A program made the position numbers and the translations under genes. Source: an uncultured Alphaproteobacteria bacterium (lineage in GTDB: Bacteria > Pseudomonadota > Alphaproteobacteria > Thalassobaculales > Thalassobaculaceae). From it: a DNA stretch of 64,000 nucleotides. Position 1 is the stretch's first letter; every line of letters starts with the position of its first letter. Shown here in pieces: positions 1 to 9,745 of this stretch. The stretch lies in NCBI GenBank assembly GCA_902589475.1, contig CACITD010000006.1, forward strand, positions 1 through 64,000. Direction: 5' to 3'. Below the pieces are notes generated by a model. That model was not told the DNA's origin. It worked only from the letters and a program-made list of their open reading frames with translations, and ran no database searches.

Positions 1-146
1 CGTGGTAATATCATTAAGGTAATATCATTGGAATAAGCAAAAAGATTAGCAACACTTTTAGTTAAATCAATATTTAAACGGTGTTTGATGAAAAGTGATA
101 TCGATTGTAGAGGAACGGTATCCTTTATTTGATTAAGGAGAAAAAA

Positions 147-1166
147 GTGTCAATCAATAACGAAAAAGCTAGTATTGCGATCTATGGTGCTGGTGCGATA
201 GGAGGGCACCTAGGCGCTATGCTAAGTAAAGCCGGATTTGAGGTCAGTTTAATAGCGCGTGGGGATCATCTTAAAGCAATAGAGCAAAATGGATTGAGGT
301 TAATTGCAAAGGATCAAGACTTCATCACACGACCGCGAGTAACTAGTAATCCTTCTGAGCTTGGACCACAGGATTACGTGATAATGTCATTAAAATCATA
401 TCAAGCGCCAGATGTGGTAGAGCAAATGCAACCACTGCTTGGAGAAAATACAACTGTCGCAACAGCAATGAACGGGATTCCATGGTGGTATTTTTACGGA
501 TTACCAGGTCAATGGGAGAATCATAAAATAAAATCCGTCGATCCAGAAGGTAAACAATGGGACGGCATTCGGCCTGAGCGTGCGATAGGCTGTATCACCT
601 ACGTCGCAAGCGAAGTAGTAGAACCCGGAATAGTAAAAACTATCAGTCCAAGTTATCAATATCAAATTGGTGAGCCTGACGGTTCCGTATCCCCTCGCTG
701 TAAGTTGTTACAGCGAATGGTTGTTGCTGCTGGTATAAATTGCGACATCAAACCCAATATTCGAAGGGATATCTGGGTTAAAGTGATGGGTAATGTTGCT
801 TACAATCCAACAAGTGCTTTAACCATGGCGCACACTGGGGCCATGCTTGACGATCCTTCAATGGAGCAAGTTTTACGGCAACTCATGACCGAAGTTCTTG
901 CAGTCGGGAAAGCGCTGGGGGCAAATCCAGAAGACAAAATTGATGCCAGGCTAAAAACGACGCGAGAGCGAGCAGCAGCCCATAAAACCTCCATGCTTCA
1001 AGACCTAGAACGGGGACGGCCACTTGAGATAATGCCAATTATTGGAGCAACATCTGAGTTAGCCAGATTGGTCCGTGTCCCCACGCCGACTATCGATACT
1101 GTGTTGGCGATTGTCAAATTACGAGCCAAGATGACAGGACAACTACCGAGTACTGGGATTAGGTAG
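147..1166 (+). CDS. 2-dehydropantoate 2-reductase family (ApbA/PanE-like) oxidoreductase
   Basis: N-terminal Rossmann motif IYGAGAIGGHLGAMLSKAG and the KetopantoateRed-type C-terminal pattern. The ORF track starts at a TTG (129), but GTG at 147 is preceded by AAGGAG (135-140) at 6 nt spacing. Confidence 0.85.
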   Translation: MSINNEKASIAIYGAGAIGGHLGAMLSKAGFEVSLIARGDHLKAIEQNGLRLIAKDQDFITRPRVTSNPSELGPQDYVIMSLKSYQAPDVVEQMQPLLGENTTVATAMNGIPWWYFYGLPGQWENHKIKSVDPEGKQWDGIRPERAIGCITYVASEVVEPGIVKTISPSYQYQIGEPDGSVSPRCKLLQRMVVAAGINCDIKPNIRRDIWVKVMGNVAYNPTSALTMAHTGAMLDDPSMEQVLRQLMTEVLAVGKALGANPEDKIDARLKTTRERAAAHKTSMLQDLERGRPLEIMPIIGATSELARLVRVPTPTIDTVLAIVKLRAKMTGQLPSTGIR

Positions 1167-1213
1167 ATGGTTAATAACTCAGCACTAGCAAAATTTTATC
1201 TACAGATCTGCCA

Positions 1214-1843
1214 TTATAATTTTGCGCTCGGTCGTTGGCTTACCGCCTCATACCATCTCTTAGCATTTTTTGCACTGTCGGGGAGCTCTAGCTTAATCCA
1301 GTTTGCAAAATCAATAACAACCAACAAATCAATGTCTGCAACAGAATATATGTCTCCAGCAACGAATTGATTACTGCCTAGAAGTTTCTCCACACCTTCC
1401 AAAAAACGCTTAACCCGCTGTTTACCTCGTTCAGCCAACGCTGGAATTTGTTCGTAGTTGACTGGGCCAGTAAGAGCTCGACTCGCCATTCGTGGAGCAG
1501 AGTTTCTTAAGGCTTCCGACATTGCCATCAATCCTTCCATCTCTATCCGCCACTGCAAATCAGCTATTTTTCCTTTCTCATAATCCGTCCTGCCCATCAA
1601 CGGTATATCTGGATACTTAGCCTCTAAATAACTTCTTATTCCGGCTGTACTCGTAAGAGTATCGCCATTGTCAAAAGAAAGGACAGGCACTGTACAATTA
1701 GGATTGATCTTCTTGAACTCTGGACTTAATTGCTCTCCATTTTTTAAATCGATGTCAATGGTTTCCACATCTATATTCTTTTCCGCTATAAATATTCGCA
1801 CCCTTCGAGGTGACGGCGCGGTTTTACAATCATAAAATTTCAT
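1214..1843 (-). CDS. glutathione S-transferase family protein
   Basis: MKFYDCKTAPSPRRVRIFIAEK...NPNCTVPVLSFDNGDTLTSTAGIRSYLE: GST N-terminal thioredoxin fold, with a C-terminal helical domain. Confidence 0.88.
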   Translation of the reverse strand: MKFYDCKTAPSPRRVRIFIAEKNIDVETIDIDLKNGEQLSPEFKKINPNCTVPVLSFDNGDTLTSTAGIRSYLEAKYPDIPLMGRTDYEKGKIADLQWRIEMEGLMAMSEALRNSAPRMASRALTGPVNYEQIPALAERGKQRVKRFLEGVEKLLGSNQFVAGDIYSVADIDLLVVIDFANWIKLELPDSAKNAKRWYEAVSQRPSAKL

Positions 1844-2013
1844 AACCTTAAACCAATCTCTCTATGTTAAATTATTCCGTTCTTTTTCGAAAAAGGCCAA
1901 CCATATCAGAGTGCCAAACTATCGTATGATATTTCTAATTCTTTTTAGCTTTTGAATTTTATAAGACTGAATCTATGAAAATGCATATAGGGGAGAATTA
2001 TTATCAAAAACAT

Positions 2014-2817
2014 CTACCTCTGTTTCAAAAGAAAATTTTTAACGATTAAATTAAATGTTTCAATGTGTTCTAGAGACGACAAATGCTGAGCAGGCTCCAG
2101 CCAATGCAACTCAGAACCACTTATATATTCTGCCATTCGCCTAGATATATATGTTGGCGCTCCCGGATCATCCGGCGTAGCAACAATTAACGTTGGCACC
2201 GAAATATCTTTTAATTTTTCATTCGTATCCAAGTTGCACATAGCGTGGCTAATTTTTTTGAAAGTCACAGGATTAAAATTTTTAAAGGTTTTCGACAAAT
2301 ACTTATACCCAGGAATTTCATTTTCTATTGCATCTATAGTGAACCAACGTCGCATTAGAACATCGTGTACGGCATCAGTTCCGTTTTCTAAAACCTGCTG
2401 CGACCGCTCTCTCCATAATTGATGCATATCTTCACTAATGAAACAGGTCGTATTTATAAGCATTAAAGCGCTAACTAGCTCAGGGTGCTTCAAAGTAAAT
2501 GTTTGAGAGATCATTCCTCCCATCGAAACACCTCCGAGGATTACCTTATTTATTCCAAGAAAATCCAATAGAGATGAAATATCACTCGCTATCAGTTCTA
2601 AACTGCAGTCAACATCATAAAGGCTACTTTGCCCATGCCCAGGCACGTCAATTATCAAAGTTTGAAAACCCGCAAATGCTTCTTTATGAAAGTCCCAGTA
2701 TTGCCTGTTTGAACCAAAACAATGCAGCAAAAGAACAACTTTTTCACTTGGGGAACCCGAGAGGTCATAAGCTATTTCAACATGATTTAGTGATATCGAG
2801 CCACTTGCCATTTTCAA
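2014..2817 (-). CDS. alpha/beta hydrolase
   Basis: LLLHCFGSNRQYWD, DVPGHGQS, GVSMGGMISQ nucleophile elbow. Confidence 0.85.
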   Translation of the reverse strand: MKMASGSISLNHVEIAYDLSGSPSEKVVLLLHCFGSNRQYWDFHKEAFAGFQTLIIDVPGHGQSSLYDVDCSLELIASDISSLLDFLGINKVILGGVSMGGMISQTFTLKHPELVSALMLINTTCFISEDMHQLWRERSQQVLENGTDAVHDVLMRRWFTIDAIENEIPGYKYLSKTFKNFNPVTFKKISHAMCNLDTNEKLKDISVPTLIVATPDDPGAPTYISRRMAEYISGSELHWLEPAQHLSSLEHIETFNLIVKNFLLKQR

Positions 2818-2871
2818 ACCTTACGTATAGATAATTACGACCTCAAAGAGTTATTTGATTTTTAAACCGCC

Positions 2872-3903
2872 ATGATGAATATACCAAGTCATAATCGCCG
2901 TTTCGTCCTGAAAACACGCCCGACAGATCTTCCGAGCGACGAAAACTTTAATATTGAAACACTCCCCGTATCGCGCCCCAAGGATGGCCACCTGCTAATA
3001 CGTGTCCTGTCCGTTGCGCTCTCCCCATGGCAAAACCAACGTCTTAAAGATTTTAAAAATTATACCAAACCGTTTGAAATAGGAGAACTGATTGACTGCG
3101 ACGTCATTGGACAAATCATAAGTGGGGAAGTAGGTGATTTTAGTCCTGGAAAATTAGTCACAGGCCGTCTGGGGTGGCAGGAGATCGCAGAAGCTTCCCC
3201 TGCTGATCTTCAGCTTGTTAGCAATGATTTTGAAGAAACTATGTGGCTTACTGCGTTAAGCTCACCTGGCCTAACCGCCTATTGTGCAATGGATTTGTTT
3301 GGCAGGCCAATGCCAGGGCAAACACTAGTCGTTACTTCGGCTGCTGGTTCCGTAGGTTCGTATGCGATACAACTTGGCGTAATGGCTGGAATGCATGTAA
3401 TTGGCATTGCAGGAACGAACGAAAAATGTAATGTCGTAGAAAATACACTCGGTGCACATAAATGTTTGAACTATAATGATCCATCGTTTGGTGAAAAACT
3501 AGCATCCGCATGTTTCAATGGCGTTGATTTATTTTTTGATACACTCGGCGCCAACATCGCGGATTCAGTGTTCGATAATTTAGCTAAATACGCAACTGTA
3601 CTTATTGTGGGTCGGACCAACTCAAATAACAGTGAGACACCTCACCTGGACTATGTAAATATGCGTCAACTATGGGCAAGAGAGGCCCGAATTCAGTGCT
3701 TTTCTAGGTATTCGTATCCCGAAAGATGGTCTTTTGCCCGTGAAAAGATGATGAAACTTTGCCGCGATGGGAGACTTAAAGAAATAAAAACGACAGCTAT
3801 CGGATTTGAAAACACACCCCAGGCTCTACGCGACATGCTTTCTGGAAAAGCACTTGGTAAAATGATTGTAAAATACTCAGAGGCAGTTGGACAGAGCAGA
3901 TGA
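2872..3903 (+). CDS. NADP-dependent MDR-superfamily oxidoreductase (CurA/YncB-like)
   Basis: LVVTSAAGSVGSYAIQLGVMAGMHVIGIAG cofactor motif and overall prostaglandin-reductase-like layout. Confidence 0.85.
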   Translation: MMNIPSHNRRFVLKTRPTDLPSDENFNIETLPVSRPKDGHLLIRVLSVALSPWQNQRLKDFKNYTKPFEIGELIDCDVIGQIISGEVGDFSPGKLVTGRLGWQEIAEASPADLQLVSNDFEETMWLTALSSPGLTAYCAMDLFGRPMPGQTLVVTSAAGSVGSYAIQLGVMAGMHVIGIAGTNEKCNVVENTLGAHKCLNYNDPSFGEKLASACFNGVDLFFDTLGANIADSVFDNLAKYATVLIVGRTNSNNSETPHLDYVNMRQLWAREARIQCFSRYSYPERWSFAREKMMKLCRDGRLKEIKTTAIGFENTPQALRDMLSGKALGKMIVKYSEAVGQSR

Positions 3904-4694
3904 AAAAAGTGAAGGTGGGAAAAATTGACATTGCGTACCAATGGGATGGGCTTCAAGATGGCCCTGTCCTTATGATGGCGCACGCCATGGGCACTAGTCA
4001 TAGAATTTGGGATCAGCAAATAGGCGCTCTGCAAGCCAAATACAAGATTCTTCGTTATGACTGGCGAGGACACGGCTCAACGAGCGCCCCAGATGGTCCA
4101 TACACATTAGAAGAGTTCGTCGACGATGCTATTGGAACAATAAATGCTCTCGGTATTCAAACCGTAAACTGGGTCGGCATATCAACGGGTGGTATGATTG
4201 GTCAAGGCTTAGCTATTAGATATCCGGAGAGAATTTCATCGCTAGTTTTATGCAACACTACATCCCAGAGCGACGTGTGGTATAAAAACTGGGTTAAAGA
4301 AAGACAAGCCGTTGTCAAGGATGGTGGAATGCCGCCGGTTTGGGAAATGACCAAGGCCCTGTGGTTTAATGATGATTTTGTCGCTAGAGAAAACGCTGAT
4401 TATTGCCGAATTAGAGATGTATTCGTTAAAACGCCCGTTGCAGGCTATTTAGGGGGAACTTCTGCGGTAGCTGACTTAGCTTACCGAGATAAACTTCATT
4501 TGATCCAAGCGCCTACCCGGATTATTGCTGCTGGAGATGACCCTGTCACTCCAATCCAGAAATCAAAGGAAATACAGTCCGAAATATCTAATTCTGAACT
4601 GATTATAATAGATGGCCAACGGCACTTTTCGAACGTTGAGGTGCCTGAGACTTTCAACAACGAATTGATACGCTGCCTCGACCAAATAGTCTAA
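3900..4694 (+). CDS. alpha/beta hydrolase (3-oxoadipate enol-lactonase-like)
   Basis: MMAHAMGTSHRIWDQQ, YDWRGHGST, GISTGGMIGQ. Overlaps the end of the previous CDS by 4 nt (ATGA). Confidence 0.85.
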   Translation: MKKVKVGKIDIAYQWDGLQDGPVLMMAHAMGTSHRIWDQQIGALQAKYKILRYDWRGHGSTSAPDGPYTLEEFVDDAIGTINALGIQTVNWVGISTGGMIGQGLAIRYPERISSLVLCNTTSQSDVWYKNWVKERQAVVKDGGMPPVWEMTKALWFNDDFVARENADYCRIRDVFVKTPVAGYLGGTSAVADLAYRDKLHLIQAPTRIIAAGDDPVTPIQKSKEIQSEISNSELIIIDGQRHFSNVEVPETFNNELIRCLDQIV

Positions 4695-4695
4695 G

Positions 4696-6066
4696 TTATT
4701 TAATAGAACTCCAAGTGTCATCGAGTGCCTTGGTGAATCTCAAAGCCATATCGTCTATCTCTTCTTCGGTAATAATTAAAGGTGGAGCAAATACAAGGCG
4801 GTCCCCAACAACGCGAGGGATCAGGCCATGCGCGAGAGCATTTTCTTGGAACCTTTCCGGTACCAACAAGTCTTTTTCAAACGCAACTCTTTTATCTCCA
4901 TCACGCATCAATTCGATACCACAAATTAAACCAATTCCGCTAACATCTCCAATAAGAGGATGCTTTTTAAAAGCATTCAACTTGCTAAGAAAATATGGAG
5001 ATATGCTTGCAACATGTTCAACCAAATTCATTTCTTCATAAATTTTTAAAACTTCCAAAGCAACTGCTGATGCAACAGGATGGCCCGCATAGGTATAACC
5101 ATGAGCGAAAGATCCGAGTTTATCACTTTGTTCAATCATAACTTGGTATATTTTATCATTAATCATGAGAGCCGAAATCGGCTGCATTGCAGCTGACAGA
5201 GCCTTTGCAGAAGTAACCATATCAGGAACTAAGTTAAATGTTTCTGATCCCCACATCTTACCAGTACGACCAAAACCGCATATTACCTCGTCTGCCACAA
5301 AAAGAATTTCATACCGGCGCAAAACTTCTTGGACTTTATGGAAATATGTTTCTGGTGGTATCACTGCTCCCCCTGCTCCCATTACGGGCTCAGCAAAAAA
5401 AGCTCCTATATTTTCTGGCCCTTCCGCTAATATCAGCTGCTCTAACGCATCTGCCATTCGCGTCGCAAATTCCTCTTCTGTTTCGCCGTCTAGATGATTT
5501 CGGTAGTAATGTGGAAATTCTGTATGAAGGAAACGCTCGATAGGCAACCCAAAGTCGGCGTGCATATCGTTTTTCCCTGATAAGCTTACCGCTGCTATAG
5601 TACTTCCATGGTAGCCCATTTTCCGACCAATTATTTTAATTTTATTTGGTTTCCCAATTGCATGGTGATAATACCAGACAAGCTTAATTGCCGTGTCATT
5701 TGCTTCAGACCCAGAACACTGGAATAGGACCTTTGACATTGGTACGGGTGCCAGTGAAAGTAGCTTTTCTGCAAGACTTATATTAGGCTCATTCGTCCTA
5801 TGCCGATAGGAATGATAATATCCAAGTCGGGTCATCTGTTCGTAAGCCACTTTTGCAAGACGTTCCATCCCAAAACCAAGCGACGCGCACCAAAGGCCCG
5901 CCACACTCTCTATGTAGTCTTTTCCATTATCGTCAAAAATCCTTGCACCTTTGCTGTGTGTGACCAACATCGGGCCAATTTCTCTATGTTTTTTTAAATT
6001 CGTTTGTGGGTGGATGATCGACTCTATATCACGTGCGTGAAGCGAATTTGGAATCACGTTCATCAT
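4696..6066 (-). CDS. class III (omega) aminotransferase
   Basis: PLP-dependent class III pattern ...LFVADEVICGFGRTGKMWG...SAKALSAAMQPISALMI. Confidence 0.92.
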   Translation of the reverse strand: MMNVIPNSLHARDIESIIHPQTNLKKHREIGPMLVTHSKGARIFDDNGKDYIESVAGLWCASLGFGMERLAKVAYEQMTRLGYYHSYRHRTNEPNISLAEKLLSLAPVPMSKVLFQCSGSEANDTAIKLVWYYHHAIGKPNKIKIIGRKMGYHGSTIAAVSLSGKNDMHADFGLPIERFLHTEFPHYYRNHLDGETEEEFATRMADALEQLILAEGPENIGAFFAEPVMGAGGAVIPPETYFHKVQEVLRRYEILFVADEVICGFGRTGKMWGSETFNLVPDMVTSAKALSAAMQPISALMINDKIYQVMIEQSDKLGSFAHGYTYAGHPVASAVALEVLKIYEEMNLVEHVASISPYFLSKLNAFKKHPLIGDVSGIGLICGIELMRDGDKRVAFEKDLLVPERFQENALAHGLIPRVVGDRLVFAPPLIITEEEIDDMALRFTKALDDTWSSIK

Positions 6067-6238
6067 GCGCTCCTTTCATAGGGTTTCCCGGAACTTAACC
6101 ATTTTAAGTCACAGCAACTCTGTCTGCTTCAGAAGCATAATATATCATCATCTGCGAATGCAAACGCGAACGAGTTAACCTTAAAATCGTTAACTACATT
6201 TGCTTGATCAATAGGTATCTTATCAGATTTATACCGTT

Positions 6239-6850
6239 CTAATCCGATGAATTATCTGTTCTTGCACGGCGCCCCAAGTATCCTCCGTGATGCCGAAGTC
6301 CATATTCTTCAAGTGTAATTCCCTTTTTCTGCATAAGTACAAGAGCAATCGCATCACTGACTGCGGCCATAACAGCCATACTTGCCGTTGGAGTCATACC
6401 AAGTGGGCAGGGTTCGCGAATAACTCCCATGTCAATAATCACATCCGATAGTTCTCTTAGACCGGAATCACTATGAGAGGTAATTCCAATAACTGATCCA
6501 TTCGTCATATGCCGACTCAGCTCAATGAATTCCAAAACTTCGCGGGTTTTTCCGCTTGTTGAAAACGCCACGATAGAATCATTTTTAGAAATTACACCTA
6601 GATCTCCGTGCGCCGCTTCAGCCGGATGTATGAATACTGATGAAGTCCCCGTCGAACTCATAATCGCGGCAAATTTCTGAGCGACAAAACCAGCTTTTCC
6701 CATGCCAGTAGTAATAATCTTTCCTGATGATTCAAAAAGTATATTAATCGCCTTTTCATAAGAGGAATCAATTTTTACGGCATTTATAGCGTCAGCCTCC
6801 GCCCTTAAAACTTCCTTTATTTTAGGTAAAATTTCTATTTTAGGGTTCAC
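6239..6850 (-). CDS. SIS-domain sugar isomerase (KdsD-like, lacking CBS domains)
   Basis: ITTGMGKAGFVAQKFAAIMSSTGTSSVFIHPAEAAHGDLGVI and LRHHGGYLGRRA are KdsD-like. The protein ends right after the SIS domain (203 aa). Confidence 0.85.
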   Translation of the reverse strand: MNPKIEILPKIKEVLRAEADAINAVKIDSSYEKAINILFESSGKIITTGMGKAGFVAQKFAAIMSSTGTSSVFIHPAEAAHGDLGVISKNDSIVAFSTSGKTREVLEFIELSRHMTNGSVIGITSHSDSGLRELSDVIIDMGVIREPCPLGMTPTASMAVMAAVSDAIALVLMQKKGITLEEYGLRHHGGYLGRRARTDNSSD

Positions 6851-7024
6851 TTTAATATCTACCTCGAAGAAGAATTACACCGATGAAAATCATTATGCCA
6901 AAAAAGCAGAGAATAATAGTGCCAATTAATAATAAACATTGATTATTTTATTGATTACATTTGGCGTTCCATAATTTACTAATGACTTCTCATTCAACTT
7001 ATAGAGCAATATTGGAAACGAATA

Positions 7025-7816
7025 ATGACAGAACCAGTTGTCCTTTTAAATGTCGATACTCGTGGTGTGGCAACAATCACGTTAAATCGGCCTAAGGTTA
7101 ACAACGCATACAATGGTGAAGTAATTGAAGCTATGATAGACGCCGTTGGGGAGTGTGCCTCGAACAAGGACATAAGAGTTCTAGTAATAAAAGGTAACGG
7201 GAAACACTTTCAAGCGGGAGCTGATTTAAAATGGCTGAAAGAAATCGGGAATTTGTCGCCTGATGAAAATATCAATGTTTCTCGATTAACGGCAACAGCG
7301 ATACGCGGATTAACTGAAATTTCAAAACCCACAGTTGCTCTAATTCACGGTGGCTGCTTTGGTGGGGGCACTGGCATAGCTGCCGCTTGTGACATTGTTT
7401 TGGCTAGTCATGATGCAATTTTTTCTATTACTGAAACAAGATGGGGCGTGATGGCGAGCGTCATTATTCCACAATTAAACGCTTCTATTGGCGTCAGAAA
7501 TACAAGGAGGTACGCCCTTACTTGCGAACGCTTTGATGCAAAAACTGCATGCGAAATTGGTTTAGTTCACCAAGTTTGCGACGTTGGAGAATTAGAAGCC
7601 ACAGCTGCATCGATTATAGATCATCTTCTGTTAGCTGCTCCCGACGCAACAGCGCAAACAAAAGCTGCTGCACTAAAAGATGCTAAGTTAACAATTTCAG
7701 ACCAGTATTTTGAGGAACTTGTTTTGACGCATGCAGCAAAAAGGCAGTCGGAAGAAGCCATTGAAGGCTTAACGAGCTTCGCAGAAAAACGAGACCCAAG
7801 TTGGTATCGTACGTAA
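7025..7816 (+). CDS. enoyl-CoA hydratase/isomerase family protein
   Basis: KHFQAGADLKWLKE, HGGCFGGGTGIAAACDIVLAS crotonase signature. Confidence 0.92.
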   Translation: MTEPVVLLNVDTRGVATITLNRPKVNNAYNGEVIEAMIDAVGECASNKDIRVLVIKGNGKHFQAGADLKWLKEIGNLSPDENINVSRLTATAIRGLTEISKPTVALIHGGCFGGGTGIAAACDIVLASHDAIFSITETRWGVMASVIIPQLNASIGVRNTRRYALTCERFDAKTACEIGLVHQVCDVGELEATAASIIDHLLLAAPDATAQTKAAALKDAKLTISDQYFEELVLTHAAKRQSEEAIEGLTSFAEKRDPSWYRT

Positions 7817-7853
7817 TATTTCTGCATGAGGTGATATTGAAGAAAGTGGATCT

Positions 7854-8963
7854 ATGACCAACGAAACAACCCAAGACAGAACCCCAGTATCTATTCTCAC
7901 CGGCTTTTTGGGAAGTGGGAAAACAACATTACTTTCAAAACTTCTGACCAACAAAGATATGGAGAATGTCGCGGTAATAATTAATGAATTCGGTGAAGTC
8001 GGAATAGATGACGCTTTAGTTGTTAAATCTAATGAAGATACAATTTTACTCAACAATGGTTGCTTATGCTGCACAGTACGAGGCGACCTTGTAAACACTA
8101 TGCAAAGTCTGCACATGCAAAGGACTAGCGGGGAGATAAATTATTTTGACCGGTTGGTAGTCGAAACAACGGGTTTAGCTGACCCCGCGCCAATACTTCA
8201 TACGATGATGGCGGATCAATTTCTTGTAAATTATTACCGGCTGGACGGCGTGATCACGGTAGTTGACGCGCATCATGCAATGCAACAATTCGATAGTCAA
8301 TTTGAGTCTGTAAAGCAGGCAGCAGTGGCGGACCGGATAGTTTTAACAAAGGTGGATGTCACAGACATCAATTCAATCGCTGAAGTTAAAAAGCGGTTGG
8401 AAACACTGAACCCGGCCGCGCCAATTTTAGAGGCTTCCCATGGTAACGTAGAACCAAGCGAACTATTTAATGCCGGCTTGTATAATCCACTGACAAAAAC
8501 CGCCGACGTATCCAGATGGTTGAAGGAAGAAGCTTATATGGAAACAGAAGGTCATGTTTATCATCGCCATGACGATCACGAGAAACACCAACATGACCAT
8601 AAACACGACCACGCTCATCATCATGACCATGAACATGACGTGAATCGCCATGATGACCACATCTATAGTTTTGCCATTCATTTCGACAGACCACTTAAAT
8701 GGGCTAAAATTGCGGGGTCACTAGATATGCTGGCTCAAACTCATGGAGCGAGTATTTTAAGGGTAAAAGGTATTCTAAACATTGAAGAAATCGAAAAACA
8801 ACCGGTTGTCGTACATGCAGTCCAGCACATGTTTCATCCTCCTGCCAAGATTGACGCATGGCCAAGTGATGACCATCGTTCGCGATTGGTTTTTATCGTT
8901 AAAGATATAGGAAGAGATAAAATAGAAGATGCCTTAAATTCGTATCTCGCAATGGATTTCTAA
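7854..8963 (+). CDS. CobW/COG0523-family metal-chaperone GTPase with His-rich segment
   Basis: GFLGSGKTTLL Walker A, NNGCLCCTVRGDL (CxCC) motif, His/Asp-rich stretch, CobW C-terminal domain. Confidence 0.95.
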   Translation: MTNETTQDRTPVSILTGFLGSGKTTLLSKLLTNKDMENVAVIINEFGEVGIDDALVVKSNEDTILLNNGCLCCTVRGDLVNTMQSLHMQRTSGEINYFDRLVVETTGLADPAPILHTMMADQFLVNYYRLDGVITVVDAHHAMQQFDSQFESVKQAAVADRIVLTKVDVTDINSIAEVKKRLETLNPAAPILEASHGNVEPSELFNAGLYNPLTKTADVSRWLKEEAYMETEGHVYHRHDDHEKHQHDHKHDHAHHHDHEHDVNRHDDHIYSFAIHFDRPLKWAKIAGSLDMLAQTHGASILRVKGILNIEEIEKQPVVVHAVQHMFHPPAKIDAWPSDDHRSRLVFIVKDIGRDKIEDALNSYLAMDF

Positions 8964-9060
8964 ATTAAAAATTTCTAATTCCCGCCTTCCAATGAAATCT
9001 TCCGGAGGGCTAGACTACTAAAACTCAAATAGAAAATGTTTTGGTGTAGGGTGCCTACCT

Positions 9061-9564
9061 CTACGAGCGTTTATTGAAACTGCTAGCGCGGGCGTTTATT
9101 TGATCATGCTTTTCGCGAATGCTTTTAGGCCACATACTTTTTATATATGATAGCACGGCAATTATTTCGTCATCCGAGAGAATGCCATCGTAAGCGGGCA
9201 TATTGTTTTGGTATTTTTGACCAATAATCTTCTCAATACCATATTTCGTCATGTTAAATAGATAACTGTCTGAATGATGCCATGTATGTCCTGTTTCATC
9301 ATGGGGGGGAGCAGGAAGGTAACCCTCAGAATTGCGTCTACGCCAATTCTTTTGACCCTCTAATTGTATCCCATGACATGAAGCACAGTTTTGCAAATAG
9401 ACCGTACGACCAGCAGTTACCAAATTTATATCATTGGGTTCTAGCTTTATCTTTTGTGATTGCATTTCCTCCGACATGGAAAAGTAATAAAACCCAGCCA
9501 CAGTAAGTGCCACGGCTCCAATGACGAAAAGGGATAAAAATTTCATTTTCGAATTAAAGTCCAT
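9061..9564 (-). CDS. membrane-anchored c-type cytochrome
   Basis: N-terminal TM (FLSLFVIGAVALTVAGFYYF) and single CXXCH haem motif (NCASCHG); PAPPHDETGHTWHH segment. Confidence 0.9.
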   Translation of the reverse strand: MDFNSKMKFLSLFVIGAVALTVAGFYYFSMSEEMQSQKIKLEPNDINLVTAGRTVYLQNCASCHGIQLEGQKNWRRRNSEGYLPAPPHDETGHTWHHSDSYLFNMTKYGIEKIIGQKYQNNMPAYDGILSDDEIIAVLSYIKSMWPKSIREKHDQINARASSFNKRS

Positions 9565-9714
9565 TTTTTAAAAGCTGTTACAAATAAAATTAATCTACAA
9601 CGTTAAGTTTTCAACTTTTCGCAATGCCCGCTAGCCATGATGACGCTCTTGATAAATTTTTCTTGCAATCAATTGATGCACTGGCTGAAAAGTATTATTT
9701 CTTAAAGAAGATAA

Positions 9715-9735
9715 AGCTTCTTGTGACAGGAAGGT
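9715..9735 (+). promoter_or_regulatory. Putative MerR/CueR-type operator dyad upstream of the MerR gene
   Basis: AGCTTCT-N7-GGAAGGT. The right arm matches the known CueR/copA-type dyad ACCTTCC-N7-GGAAGGT 7/7 and the left arm 5/7. It lies 10 nt before the ATG. Confidence 0.45.
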
Positions 9736-9745
9736 AAAGATAAAA

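Noticed and set aside
800-994. Minus-strand 64-aa ORF inside the PanE-like gene
   Set aside because: Antisense to a clearly conserved coding region and no recognisable domain; typical shadow ORF.
1188-1225. GCAAAATT...AATTTTGC inverted repeat between convergent genes, possible bidirectional terminator
   Set aside because: 8-bp arms with a 22-nt loop and overlap with the GST coding end; too weak to call.
5165-5543. Two overlapping plus-strand ORFs (110 and 101 aa) antisense to the aminotransferase
   Set aside because: Both lie in shadow frames of a strongly conserved enzyme; no domain features.
8463-8694. Minus-strand Met/His/Val-rich ORFs opposite the CobW His-rich segment
   Set aside because: Low-complexity sequence is simply the reverse complement of the His/Asp codon repeat.
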